A stretch of DNA of 64,000 bases from Methylococcaceae bacterium (GTDB lineage: Bacteria; Pseudomonadota; Gammaproteobacteria; Methylococcales; Methylomonadaceae): assembly GCA_030693065.1 (NCBI GenBank), contig JAUYBL010000038.1:283314-347313 (forward strand), given 5' to 3'. The position numbers were made by a program, and so were the translations under genes. The notes below the pieces were generated by a model. It worked only from the letters and a program-made list of their open reading frames with translations. It was not told where the DNA came from and did not search any database. Within the stretch, counting starts at the first letter, position 1; each line of letters starts with the position of its first letter. Below, in pieces: positions 37,004 through 45,606 of the stretch.

Positions 37004-37971
37004 TTAGCAATTTGCTAACTCCATCTGCCCACGGGTTCTTATATTTAGCGAAGCCACATAATCAGCGTTTTCAGAATATCCGCACTCGATACAAACAAAC
37101 TCTGACTGAGTTTGCCGATTATCTTTATGCTTGAAATTGCAACATGGACATGTTTGGCTTGTGTGTTTTGGATCAACTTTAATCACCAATCCACCTAACC
37201 AGTTTTGCTTATACTCAAGCTGGTTGAAAAACATACCAATCCCTTGATCGAGTATTGACCTGTTTAATCCAGACTTTTGATTAACTTTTTCCCATGTTTA
37301 TCCGCATTACCTGTTGCCGATTTTGTCATGTTTTTCAAACTAAGGTTTTCAATAACTATAACCGCGTGGCTTTTGCTGATTTGGCTTGATATCTTATGTG
37401 TGTAGTCATGACGGGCATTAGAAATGCTAATATGCAATTCTCCTATTTTTGCTTGTAGCTTCTTCCAATTATTAGAAAATTTAACCTTATTTTTAAGCTT
37501 ACGTTGAAGCTTAGCTAATTTGGTTTGTTTCTTTTTGAAACTGTTTAGCGGGGTATAGAATTTGCGTGTTGATAACGTTGCAAAACACTTTACACCCATA
37601 TCTATACCGACAAATGATTTTGATGGATGCTGCTTTTCTATAGCCTCAATTTCAACCTGTACGGATACGAACCAATGCTTTCCTTTTCTCGAAATAGTTA
37701 CGTTTTTTGGTTCTCCTTCGATCTTCCTGCTATTCCTATATCCAACCAAACCAATCTTAGGGAAAAACATTTAACTATTTTCTTGAACTATCTTGAAACC
37801 TTGTGGGTATCTAATTGAGTCAGTGCTAATTCCTTTCTTTTTAAAGTTAGGAATCCTTTTTAATGGTTGTGTTTTATCAAAGCCATCCTTAAATGCTCTA
37901 TCGAGATTTTTTAGGCTTTGTTGCAAAGGAAGAGGCTTTACGCGTTTCTCCGGTAAAAAATCGACCTTCAC
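37004..37971 (-). pseudogene. tnpB: Broken tnpB (IS200/IS605-type RNA-guided nuclease)
   Basis: The frame starts inside the gene (VKPLPLQQSLKNLDRAFKDG is the region near residue 60 of full-length TnpB), has one in-frame TAA at 37771-37773 (NS*MFFPKIG, where relatives read Lys or Arg) and one frameshift near 37275 in the A-run after KKLI. All three RuvC acidic residues remain readable: VGIDMGVK, VIVIENLSL and SENADYVASLNI, as does the zinc ribbon (CPCC...CIEC). No TnpA gene and no right-end hairpin are seen. Its 5' end abuts the IS66 relic. Confidence 0.85.
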
Positions 37972-38684
37972 CCGTTGATAAGTAGTTGGAATTGCGACAA
38001 ATACACGACCTGCACCTTGAAGCCGTTACCGTATTGAACCGCTTTGGTCACTTGCGCAGGAAACGGCGCAGTATAGCGCCTGCCATTTTCATCATCCAAT
38101 ATTTGGGCCCGGTATTCGGTGACGAGTCGCTGGATGTCAATATCAAACACTTGGCGGGATTCAAAGCCGATGTCGCGGTAGTGCCCGGGTGGCAGGCTGG
38201 CGCGATCCACTTCGAGCAGCTTGATCTCGTCGGGGTCGCTTACTTTGCTTAAGGTCGTACCGATCCTTCCGGTTTGGCCGCCGGGTTTGTTAATGCAGTC
38301 TTTCGGTTTTTTGTCGCCTTTGACAAAATCTGTTGAAGGGGGATTGCGACTGTTAAGGCTTAACCGGTTGGCCAATAGCTGTACCACCAATAACAGCAAG
38401 TTGTTGACTTAATCTGTTGATGAAATTGCCGAAGCCCTTATGCGCTAAAGCTTTGCGGGTGTTTTTACCTCAGCAAATTTTTCTGGCAAAAGCATACCCA
38501 TGAAACCGAGATTCCATAAAGGGTTTAGATGAATCGCAATCGTGTTATCAACAGATTAAGTCAACGGCTTGTAATAACAGGACGTCCAGCGTTGAACGCA
38601 AGGCAGGCGAAAGGTTCGGTTCTTGGGCAAGGAGTTCTTGAACTTTTTTATCGTTGCATCAACGTCAATATTATCAACAGTCAA
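37968..38684 (-). pseudogene. IS66-family transposase relic, interrupted by a 175-bp element
   Basis: From a possible TTG start at 38684 the minus strand reads TVDNIDVDATIKKVQELLAQ, then EPNLSPALRSTLDVLLL, is broken by the 38397-38571 element, and resumes with VVQLLANRLSLNSRNPPSTD, KPGGQTGRIGTTLSKV and VTKAVQYGNGFKVQVVYLSQ, the N-terminal domain of IS66 TnpC. It ends after SQFQLL, where the tnpB fragment begins; the DDE catalytic part is gone. Removing the element and one 8-bp flank restores the reading frame exactly. Confidence 0.8.
38397..38571. mobile_element. 175-bp MITE-like element with 25-bp inverted repeats and 8-bp target duplication
   Basis: The ends are CAAGTTGTTGACTTAATCTG TTGAT on the left and the complement of CAAGCCGTTGACTTAATCTG TTGAT on the right (25 bp, 2 differences; the inner 19 bp are perfect). 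AATAACAG lies directly outside both ends (38389-38396 and 38573-38580). The 125-bp interior has no open frame. It sits inside the IS66 relic. The source transposon family is not recognised; an 8-bp duplication fits several DDE families, including IS66, ISAs1 and ISL3. Confidence 0.8.
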
Positions 38685-39021
38685 CGGGAGTGCCTGGACT
38701 AGGTTTCAATGGTCACCATTATAAACCCGGTTTTAAAAGGCAAATTTTGTCGCTCTGGTTGGCGTGATGAGGCTTGTGACTTTTTAGGTGCTGTGACCGT
38801 CTATGTTGTTCGATTTTAACCTGGGGAAGTGGCTCAATATAGGCTGTGTTTAGCCTTTTAGCGCCAGCTTAGCGACGCTGCCCAGATTTTGATTTTTTAA
38901 CAAAAAACCGTGTCACGCATTTTTTTAATTATTTTCTCTGAATAGTTACCTTAATTTTTATCTTGACGAATAAATACCAATATATATTATAAATATGTCA
39001 TTTAACTGGGGAGCAAAGACT

Positions 39022-39267
39022 ATGCAGCAAAAAAACACTAGCGTAACCATAGGCGTTCACTTTGAACAATTTATAGCTAAACAAATTAATGAAGGACGCT
39101 ATGGCTCAACAAGCGAAACTATCCGTGCGGGCTTGCGATTGCTTGAAGAACGGGAACTAAAATTAGCAACTTTGCAAAAAGCACTGATAGAAGGTGAAGA
39201 AAGCGGCAGAGCAGATTATTCCCTAAAAGGGCTAATAGCCGAGCTTGACCAAGAAAGCGTTAACTAA
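39022..39267 (+). CDS. parD: ParD-type antitoxin (ribbon-helix-helix)
   Basis: 81 residues; the N-terminal ribbon TSVTIGVHFEQFIAKQ and helices of the CopG/ParD fold bind DNA, and the C-terminal part (ESGRADYSLKGLIAELDQES) covers the toxin. The start at 39022 follows GGGGAGCAAAG; an upstream ATG at 38995 is less likely. The toxin gene starts on its stop codon (TAATG). Confidence 0.88.
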   Translation: MQQKNTSVTIGVHFEQFIAKQINEGRYGSTSETIRAGLRLLEERELKLATLQKALIEGEESGRADYSLKGLIAELDQESVN

Positions 39268-39560
39268 TGGTGGGTTTTGAACTCACTAACAAGGCAAAAT
39301 CTGACATTAAAGAAATTGGTAGTTATACCCAAAATACTTGGGGTAAACGACAAAGAAATATTTATTTAACTGCACTTGATAAATCATTTCATGCTTTGAC
39401 AGCCGACCACCTTAAAGGGCGTGATTGCTCAGAAATACGCATTGGCTACCGTAAATATCAAGTAGGCAAGCATATTGTTTTTTATCGTGAAATTAACTCC
39501 AGCCTTATAGAAATAGTTCGTGTCCTTCATGAACGAATGGACATAGAAGCGCACTTGTAA
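39267..39560 (+). CDS. parE: ParE-type toxin
   Basis: 97 residues of the RelE/ParE superfamily: FELTNKAKSDIKEIGSYTQN, the SEIRIGYRKYQVGKHIVFYR core and a basic/aromatic C terminus (IVRVLHERMD). ParE toxins inhibit DNA gyrase; RelE-like relatives cut mRNA, and the pairing with ParD favours the former. Translationally coupled to the antitoxin. Confidence 0.88.
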   Translation: MVGFELTNKAKSDIKEIGSYTQNTWGKRQRNIYLTALDKSFHALTADHLKGRDCSEIRIGYRKYQVGKHIVFYREINSSLIEIVRVLHERMDIEAHL

Positions 39561-39595
39561 AAAATCGACCTTCGCAGATCGCTGATTTAATCTGA

Positions 39596-39949
39596 TTAAA
39601 GCAATAATTGGCGCGTTCCCGCAAGAAAACGGTGGATTTGATGCTCTATCTTTGTAGAAACCATCACCGTCGGCCTCTTGTCGTTCGGGCAAGGCAGTCG
39701 TTGCGTAGTGCCAAAGAGGCGACAAATCAATGGGCGCTCATCGTATACCTGACAGCCATTGTCACCAAGGTATGGACAGTTATATTCCGCCAGCGCAACT
39801 TCGTGTTCCTCATCGCTTTTAACTGGAAATCTAGCCATTTCCTCTGAAGAGGCCGTAACAGGCCCACAGCAATCGTGGCATCCCTGTTTGCATTCAAATG
39901 TAGGAATACGTTCACGGAAAAATCGGATTTTTTGATTGTTTTTTGTCAC
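39596..39949 (-). CDS. YkgJ-family cysteine-cluster protein
   Basis: 117 residues with the family pattern CKQGCHDCC near residue 17, NCPYLGDNGCQVYDERPLIC with the later cysteines, and RLPCPND. The conserved cysteines probably bind zinc or an Fe-S cluster; function unknown. Mean length for the family. Confidence 0.8.
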   Translation of the reverse strand: MTKNNQKIRFFRERIPTFECKQGCHDCCGPVTASSEEMARFPVKSDEEHEVALAEYNCPYLGDNGCQVYDERPLICRLFGTTQRLPCPNDKRPTVMVSTKIEHQIHRFLAGTRQLLL

Positions 39950-40122
39950 ATGAAGTCCTTGTTTTGATTTATCAACTTAATTGCTAATTTTTTCTCGACT
40001 GAAATATTTCAAGCCCGACAAGCATTAGAAATCAACTTAAAGACTTCCCATTAGTCGTAGACTGCAAATGTAAAGCCACAAATAAGATCAATATTTGTAA
40101 GCTATTTTCCAATTCCAAAATT

Positions 40123-40550
40123 TTAAGTTTTTTCAAACCAGTTTTCTAAAGCTAAGTTCTGAAAGTCGGCAAAGTCTTTAGTGTTTCGTGTTACTAGCGT
40201 TAAGCTTTGGCTTACGGCAATAGCGGCAATCTCTCCGTCGGCATAAGCACAGGTAAGGCCTTGCTTTTGTAAGCGGGCCCGTTCTTTTGCATACCATTCG
40301 GCGGCGACTTGATCGAAAGGCAACACTTGCAAACCATTAGCCAATAGCATCGCTAAATAAGACTGCAGTTGTTTTTTCTTTTTGACGCTGCCAGTAACTC
40401 ACATCCATACACCAGCTCATGCCAGACCATGGATGCTGTTGCATAATCGCCGTCATGCTTGGCAAGCTGTTGTAACACTTTGTCATCGGGCATTAGTCGT
40501 GCGGGTTCTGACAAGATATTGCTGTCCAACAAATAACTTATTCGTCCCAT
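40123..40550 (-). pseudogene. PIN-domain (VapC-type) toxin, frameshifted
   Basis: Reads MGRISYLLDSNILSEPAR (first catalytic Asp), then VWHELVYGCELLAASKR, and stops 15 codons early after a shift. The C-terminal half, MLLANGLQVLPFDQVAAEWY to CAYADGEIAAIAVSQ and VTRNTKDFADFQ (remaining acidic residues), is in the -1 frame and otherwise intact. The shift is at 40371-40377, where the mRNA reads A AAA AAC in zero-frame phase; slipping back one base restores the full ~141-residue toxin. It is either a simple homopolymer indel or recoding. Confidence 0.8.
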
Positions 40551-40816
40551 GAAAATTCTCGTCCATGACTGGCCGCACGTAAGTTTTTAAGCTCAGTATC
40601 TGTTAACGCGTTGTCATCCTCTAATTTAGTGCGCCACTCTTGGATGGCTTGATACAAGCTATTTTCTTTATGGGTGAGTTTTTGATAGTTGGCTTCAGAT
40701 AACATGACTGCCACAGGTTTACCATGGCGAGTAAGATAAATAGCTTCATCCAATTCAAGCTGATGAATCAATTGTGACAGGTTGTTTTTTGCCTCGGCTA
40801 TGGTACTGGTTTTCAT
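40538..40816 (-). CDS. Phd/YefM-family antitoxin
   Basis: 92 residues. MKTSTIAEAKNNLSQLIHQL then YLTRHGKPVAVMLSEANYQK is the typical Phd/YefM DNA-binding N-terminal fold; the acidic C terminus should wrap the toxin. It overlaps the frameshifted PIN toxin by 13 nt. If the toxin is dead, this gene could still act as a stand-alone repressor. Confidence 0.87.
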   Translation of the reverse strand: MKTSTIAEAKNNLSQLIHQLELDEAIYLTRHGKPVAVMLSEANYQKLTHKENSLYQAIQEWRTKLEDDNALTDTELKNLRAASHGREFSWDE

Positions 40817-40974
40817 CGACGACGACTCTATTATGGCTATATTTATAGCTATAATAAGACTTTATATCATTGCTATCAATAAAAATAGTGCAGTTTATTT
40901 TGCATCTTCGTTTAATTATTTTTTTAAGTTATTCTGATAATCCAAAAAAATAATTGATTTTCACTCATCCCTAC

Positions 40975-41066
40975 GTTAATCCTACGATACGTAGCGTAGG
41001 ATTAACCTTTTTTTGTAACGTAGGATTAACCTATTTTTGTACCGTAGAATTAACCTATTTTTTACG
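40975..41066. repeat. Palindrome plus three 24-bp direct repeats
   Basis: A perfect 12-bp inverted repeat (GTTAATCCTACG at 40975-40986 and CGTAGGATTAAC at 40995-41006, 8-nt spacer) runs into three head-to-tail copies of CGTAGGATTAACCTATTTTT plus 4 nt (40995-41018, 41019-41042, 41043-41066). The last copy is the most diverged. Confidence 0.85.
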
Positions 41067-41423
41067 AATTAATATTATTTTTAATTAACATTAATGATAT
41101 TAATTTCTATATTTATTAATCGTGTTATTTAAAGCATCTACAGACCACATCAAAGTTTAAAGCATTCAACTAATTGGGAAATTCACATGAAAAGTTTCTT
41201 GCGGTATTTTCTTTGCAGAACAAGAAAAATAATAAATTACAACAGCTTAAAATATACATCAATACCGAATCGCCTTTATGATCACACAATAAATCTGTTT
41301 TTATTAAAAACAGGCACCATGCCAGATATAAAAAATCATTAACGACTGCAAGCTATTTTCACTAAAATAGTTTTATTCCCCCCAATAAAAAGATGTGCGT
41401 ACCCATTTAAATATAAGACATAT

Positions 41424-41511
41424 GTTATACAGTTGTTATACAGTTGTTATACATCTGTTATACATCTGTTATACATTTGCTATATATTCGTTATACATTT
41501 GTTATACACAG
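41424..41511. repeat. Eight head-to-tail 11-bp repeats (GTTATACANNN)
   Basis: Units begin at 41424, 41435, 41446, 41457, 41468, 41479, 41490 and 41501. Seven of eight keep GTTATACA; unit 6 is GCTATATA. The 11-bp period places every copy on nearly the same face of the helix. It lies about 335 bp upstream of a toxin-antitoxin pair. Confidence 0.9.
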
Positions 41512-41845
41512 TCGCATTCACGATTTTTGGGATTCTATCGCCAACCGCTATTCGGATGATGGGAATAGAAATTCAGAATTAGTCGCGCAGTAACGCTTAA
41601 TTAAGCTGCAGCATTCGAAACCACTCAAGCCCCTGATTTTGCATTCACACTGGCGCACAGCGACATGCCCTGAGTGAAAATCATGCGTTGTCCTTCTTGT
41701 GAAATTTGCAAAATTTAATGCCAGTTTCCACCCATAGAAATCTTGTTGAATATCCATTTGAGAATGTAAATTATCTCAAGTTTAATATTGTGTTCCCTCT
41801 TAGCGTGGACTACACTTTGGTTTTTTTTAACTGTAGGGGTTGAGC

Positions 41846-42181
41846 ATGTATGCAACTAATGTCAGAAATTTGAAACGCAATCCCTCAGAAGCACTGAGAC
41901 ATGCTGAACTTGAGCCGGTATTAATATTAAAAGGCAATGAGCCCAATGCCATGCTTTTTAATTTAAAAACTTCCTTGGGCGATATAAACGAGCAATTAAA
42001 ACCGGCATTAGCGGCTAGTTTATTTAAGGACCGGGTGCTGTCGTTAGGTGCAGCAGCGCAAATCAGCGGTTTAAGCCTGTCCGAGTTTATCGATCACTTA
42101 ACCCAGCTGGATATAGATTTAGTGGTGGTTGATCAACAAACCGCTCAAGAACTCAAAGTGCTTGATGAATGGCTGTCGTAA
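41846..42181 (+). CDS. Antitoxin with C-terminal UPF0175-like helix-turn-helix
   Basis: 111 residues. The N-terminal part (VRNLKRNPSEALRHAELEPV, LILKGNEPNAMLFNL) resembles Phd/YefM antitoxins; residues about 60-95 (LFKDRVLSLGAAAQISGLSL, SEFIDHL) match the UPF0175 helix-turn-helix. ATG at 41846 follows TAGGGG. It overlaps the following PIN toxin by 13 nt, which supports a toxin-antitoxin pair. Confidence 0.78.
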   Translation: MYATNVRNLKRNPSEALRHAELEPVLILKGNEPNAMLFNLKTSLGDINEQLKPALAASLFKDRVLSLGAAAQISGLSLSEFIDHLTQLDIDLVVVDQQTAQELKVLDEWLS

Positions 42182-42648
42182 TAGCTGATGCCGGCCCATT
42201 AATCGCACTGGCTAAAATCAATCAGCTGCATTTGCTGCCCGCTCTTTTTACTGAAGTGTTGATCACTCAGGCTGTTGCGGATGAGTGTTTGCGAGGACAA
42301 GCCAGCGATGCCGTATTAATTAAGCAGGCGTTGGATTCGGGTTGGTTACAGAGAGTGGATAATCCGACTTTTAAACATCCATTATCAAGAAGTTTGGGAT
42401 TAGGCGAGCAATCCAGCATTGAATATGCCTTACAAACACACAGCAACACCTTGTTAATTCTGGATGATGGCTTAGCGCGTAAACAAGCCTTGCGCAAGCA
42501 ATTGGTTATAGTCGGTACGGCGGCATTGTTGTTTGCTGCGCAACGCAAAACCTTAATTACGGATGCTGAGGCCGTTATCGCCGAACTCAATCAAGTCGGT
42601 TACCGGATTTCAGCTGCAGTGGTTGCTCACTTAACACCCACCTACTAA
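42169..42648 (+). CDS. PIN-domain toxin, DUF3368 type
   Basis: 159 residues: VVIADAGPLIALAKINQL (first catalytic Asp), ECLRG, GLGEQSSIEYAL (Glu) and LLILDDGLARKQAL (Asp pair), the usual DUF3368 set. Expected RNase activity on tRNA or mRNA. The neighbour with UPF0175 is the standard partner of DUF3368 in many genomes. Confidence 0.85.
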   Translation: MAVVIADAGPLIALAKINQLHLLPALFTEVLITQAVADECLRGQASDAVLIKQALDSGWLQRVDNPTFKHPLSRSLGLGEQSSIEYALQTHSNTLLILDDGLARKQALRKQLVIVGTAALLFAAQRKTLITDAEAVIAELNQVGYRISAAVVAHLTPTY

Positions 42649-42763
42649 AGTAACTGGGTTCGCGCGGGTCGCAGAGGACTAAAGTCCACCTGCTTCGCTC
42701 CCCGCGCTAAAAGCATATTCGCTAAACTCTTGCGGCTGCTTTAGCAAAGTTTAAACAGCGGTG

Positions 42764-43636
42764 TTAAAGCTGACCTTTTTGCCAATATCGATCAACAAGT
42801 TCTCGCGTTGAACGTATATTTCCCCGACTAGAAGCGCCGAAAACTATCGATTCTATATTCGGCTGCTCGCAAATCCACTCAATAGCCTCTTCTGGTGGAA
42901 TCGCGCCTGAAGCAAAGACTGACATTGCAATTGCACGAAACTTCTTATCTTTCAGCGAAGCCTCATAAGCTTCAAAGCCACCAGACATACGAAAACCAGC
43001 CTTATTAATATTTGCACACACGATTGGATTTTCTATACCCAGTTCTTCTAAAACATCCAGCAACTTCGGCATATTCATAGTAATAAACCCTGGTTCCGCA
43101 CCATACCGGGCCTTAACATGGTTTGCAAAGATTCTAAAGGCTTCGTTAAAACCTAAGCCAAGAAGAAAATCCACGACCACGTTTTGAAGGAAAATCACTG
43201 GTGTTTGCAGGCCCGCAAACATCTTCATTTCTGCATCAATCAACAGCGTGGTTATACCCTCGATGTCTTTCTTAGCTAGAGACATGCCTCCGCGCATTGC
43301 AGAATCAATAAAGCCCTCTTCAGGCAGAAAATTCTTGATCGCGCCCAGCAGACCATGATCAGTCATTGCATTCGCATATTTGTGAGCATAAGGCATACAA
43401 GGATAGAACTTGTAATCAGCATAGCGTTCAGGATTGGCGCGCATATGATCACAAACCAATGCTATGCGCTCATGTGTTGTACACATAAAAGTCTTTATAC
43501 CTTCATCATAGGCATTATCTAAAACTTCGATCACAGTTTTAATGTCCTGAAATCGCATCGCTTGGCTACGAGCTTTTTCTTCTGACATATGATTAACGCC
43601 GAAGAATTGATTGTCGCCAAAAAGTAGTTTATCCAT
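42764..43636 (-). CDS. TIM-barrel-like protein of the polysaccharide locus, function unknown
   Basis: 290 residues, soluble. The N terminus LLFGDNQFFGVNHMSEEKAR and the C-terminal half (IENPIVCANINKAGFRMSGG, FRAIAMSVFASGAIPPEEAI, ESIVFGASSRGNIRSTRELV) have the alternation of a beta/alpha barrel, and the last segment recalls aldo-keto reductases (a position-8 strand and a GASSRGNI phosphate-like turn). I do not see the AKR catalytic Tyr-Lys pattern with confidence. It is last in the minus-strand cluster, 84 nt after the Gfo/Idh gene, which suggests sugar chemistry. Confidence 0.55.
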   Translation of the reverse strand: MDKLLFGDNQFFGVNHMSEEKARSQAMRFQDIKTVIEVLDNAYDEGIKTFMCTTHERIALVCDHMRANPERYADYKFYPCMPYAHKYANAMTDHGLLGAIKNFLPEEGFIDSAMRGGMSLAKKDIEGITTLLIDAEMKMFAGLQTPVIFLQNVVVDFLLGLGFNEAFRIFANHVKARYGAEPGFITMNMPKLLDVLEELGIENPIVCANINKAGFRMSGGFEAYEASLKDKKFRAIAMSVFASGAIPPEEAIEWICEQPNIESIVFGASSRGNIRSTRELVDRYWQKGQL

Positions 43637-43720
43637 GCAAAGAGCTCCAAACCCAACTGGGTATTCAAATATTTATTAATGTCGTAGAAGCGGAGATAGA
43701 TAATCCGCTAACTCTGTAAA

Positions 43721-44818
43721 TTATTTAGAGAAAAGAGAGGAAAAAATCCCGCTCTTTTTAATAGATTGTGTCGGTAAAACAGTGTCATTACTAACTGACG
43801 GGCCTTTTTCAGCATCCGCAATCATCATCGCAATTACCTTATCTGTCTCTGCCGCACTCGAAAAGGAATTGACGTTGTCCTGGCGCTTCTCAGCAATGCA
43901 TTTAACGAAATAATCTAACTGCGCTGAATATTCTTCGCCCCGCACATAAAATCCAACCTCATCAGTCAATTCTGTAGTGTTACGAAGATTCCAGCCTAAC
44001 TGATAGCCATCAGGGATTTTTGCCGTATCTCTTAAGTAAACCTGTATTTCCTGCCGATCCGCAATGATCCGACCTGCCGTCCCCCAAATGCTGATCTTCG
44101 TGCTCATCTTACGATAAGACTCATCACTCCAATTCACAGAGATTTGCGCGTTTTTGCCACCATCAAAATACAAAGTGCCAAATACTTCGTCATCGGTCTC
44201 TTTTGAAAAAACGCTGTTTAAAACACTACCGCCGACTCCGTGCGGCATGCCTAAATACCAATTCAACAAATTGAGCGGATGTGCAGCATAATCATAAAGA
44301 CAGCCGCCGCCAGCGGTTCGTTGTGTACGCCAAGTACTGCCTTTAGTACGCATTACAACCGGACCATAAGCCTCTGCAAGTACATGAGATACCTCGCCAA
44401 TAGCCCCTAACTCAAGGAGACGCTTTACTTCTTGAAAAGCACCAACAAAACGATAGTGATAGCCGACTTGATTTACCGCACCCTTCTCGAGAGCTAACGC
44501 GGCTAACTCATCCGACTCCTTGGTGTCCAAACTGAACGGCTTTTCGCAAAACACATGCAAGCCCTTGTCAAGTGCTGCGCGCACCATAGCCCCATGCATG
44601 CTTGACGGCGTGGCGATAATTACCGCATCCAGCTCAGCCTCTCGCAACATTTCATCAAAGTCAGTAAACGTTCTTACCCCAGTATATTTATTGAGTACGT
44701 CAAGAACATAGCCTGTGGCATCACAGACAGCGGCAAGTGTTACATCAGGATGTGCGTTAATAATGGAATGGTGCGACAAACCCATTTTTCCAAGTCCTAC
44801 AACAGCTATACGAATCAC
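43721..44818 (-). CDS. Gfo/Idh/MocA-family oxidoreductase
   Basis: 365 residues. NAD(P)-binding Rossmann motif VVGLGKMGLSHHSII (~5-19) and the family CEKPFSLDTKESDEL (~91-105, catalytic Lys), then a substrate domain including GGGCLYDYAAHPLNLLNWYL (His candidate). Typical members oxidise or reduce nucleotide- or free sugars. It lies 20 nt after the WecG/TagA gene. Substrate unknown. Confidence 0.88.
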   Translation of the reverse strand: MIRIAVVGLGKMGLSHHSIINAHPDVTLAAVCDATGYVLDVLNKYTGVRTFTDFDEMLREAELDAVIIATPSSMHGAMVRAALDKGLHVFCEKPFSLDTKESDELAALALEKGAVNQVGYHYRFVGAFQEVKRLLELGAIGEVSHVLAEAYGPVVMRTKGSTWRTQRTAGGGCLYDYAAHPLNLLNWYLGMPHGVGGSVLNSVFSKETDDEVFGTLYFDGGKNAQISVNWSDESYRKMSTKISIWGTAGRIIADRQEIQVYLRDTAKIPDGYQLGWNLRNTTELTDEVGFYVRGEEYSAQLDYFVKCIAEKRQDNVNSFSSAAETDKVIAMMIADAEKGPSVSNDTVLPTQSIKKSGIFSSLFSK

Positions 44819-44838
44819 AATTGGAGCTCCTTAATAAT

Positions 44839-45606
44839 TTAAATTTTAATACTACGAAAACGCTGCATTAACCCAGCTAATGCAGCCTCAGCAACAAACA
44901 CAAAAGACCACCAATAGCGCTTTGCGCGCAGTTTTGGCTGGATAATCAATCGAAATACCCACTCAAGTCCAAGAGCACGAATCCATTCGGGAGCCCAAGG
45001 TATAGCTCCCGAGTGATAATCAAAAGACGCACCAACACCAACCATCCAGGGCGCTTTCACCCGATTAAGATGTTTTGCAATCCAGGCTTCTTGTTTGACC
45101 AGTCCAAGCCCAACCCAAACAATATCCGGCTGAGTCTCATTAATCATCCTAACAACTTCCTCATCTTCTTCAGTCGTCAGATCCCGAAATGGCGGACAAT
45201 AGGTACCTACCACTTGCAACTGCGGAAACTGTTCTTTCAGCTTTTCAGCCATCAAGTCAGCAACCCCCTCTTTACCGCCATAGAAAAAGTGACGCCATCC
45301 TCTCGACTCACCAAATTCACTGCAATCCAGTTGCAGGATCGGGCCATTGTAGCGATTAATCTTTAGTCCCCAGAAATAACCCGCGACAATCACCCCAACT
45401 CCATCACATAAAGAAAAATCTGCCCCCTGAATAAATTTCATGTGCTCGGGACGACGAAGCGCGTGATACATAGATTCAGTGTTAGTAATTGAAATATACC
45501 CACCCACCTTACGCGCCGAGATACCTTTATCCATCTCATCTAACACGTAAGCAGGTTGCCCGGTATAAATCGGAATATCCATAATTTGTTCAACTGCCAT
45601 CTTCAC
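44839..45606 (-). CDS. WecG/TagA/CpsF-family glycosyltransferase
   Basis: 255 residues (GT26 type). Conserved parts: YISITNTESMYHALRR, GADFSLCDGVGVIVAG (with Asp of the active site), FFYGGKEGVADLMAE, IVWVGLGLVKQEAWIAKHL and APWMVGVGASFDYHSGAIP. Members add ManNAc-uronic acid or ManNAc to lipid-linked intermediates; the sugar here is not known. The C-terminal hydrophobic/basic tail could give membrane contact. Confidence 0.88.
   Translation of the reverse strand: MKMAVEQIMDIPIYTGQPAYVLDEMDKGISARKVGGYISITNTESMYHALRRPEHMKFIQGADFSLCDGVGVIVAGYFWGLKINRYNGPILQLDCSEFGESRGWRHFFYGGKEGVADLMAEKLKEQFPQLQVVGTYCPPFRDLTTEEDEEVVRMINETQPDIVWVGLGLVKQEAWIAKHLNRVKAPWMVGVGASFDYHSGAIPWAPEWIRALGLEWVFRLIIQPKLRAKRYWWSFVFVAEAALAGLMQRFRSIKI

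Larger units (their letters stand above)
40817..41845. other. AT-rich gap with two tandem-repeat arrays
   Basis: No gene I can support over 1 kb. A 51-codon frame at 41187-41342 (plus strand) lacks a ribosome site, and a 69-codon frame on the minus strand at 41548-41757 has no recognisable features. Structure is concentrated at 40975-41066 and 41424-41511 (separate entries). Confidence 0.5.

Noticed and set aside
41187..41342. 51-codon plus-strand frame in the AT-rich gap
   Set aside because: No ribosome-binding site, no recognisable domain; expected by chance in AT-rich DNA.
41424..41511. CRISPR array
   Set aside because: The 11-bp units are contiguous with no spacers, and no cas gene is present.
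41548..41757. 69-codon minus-strand frame
   Set aside because: No start context, no homology-like pattern, and it faces away from the neighbouring operon.
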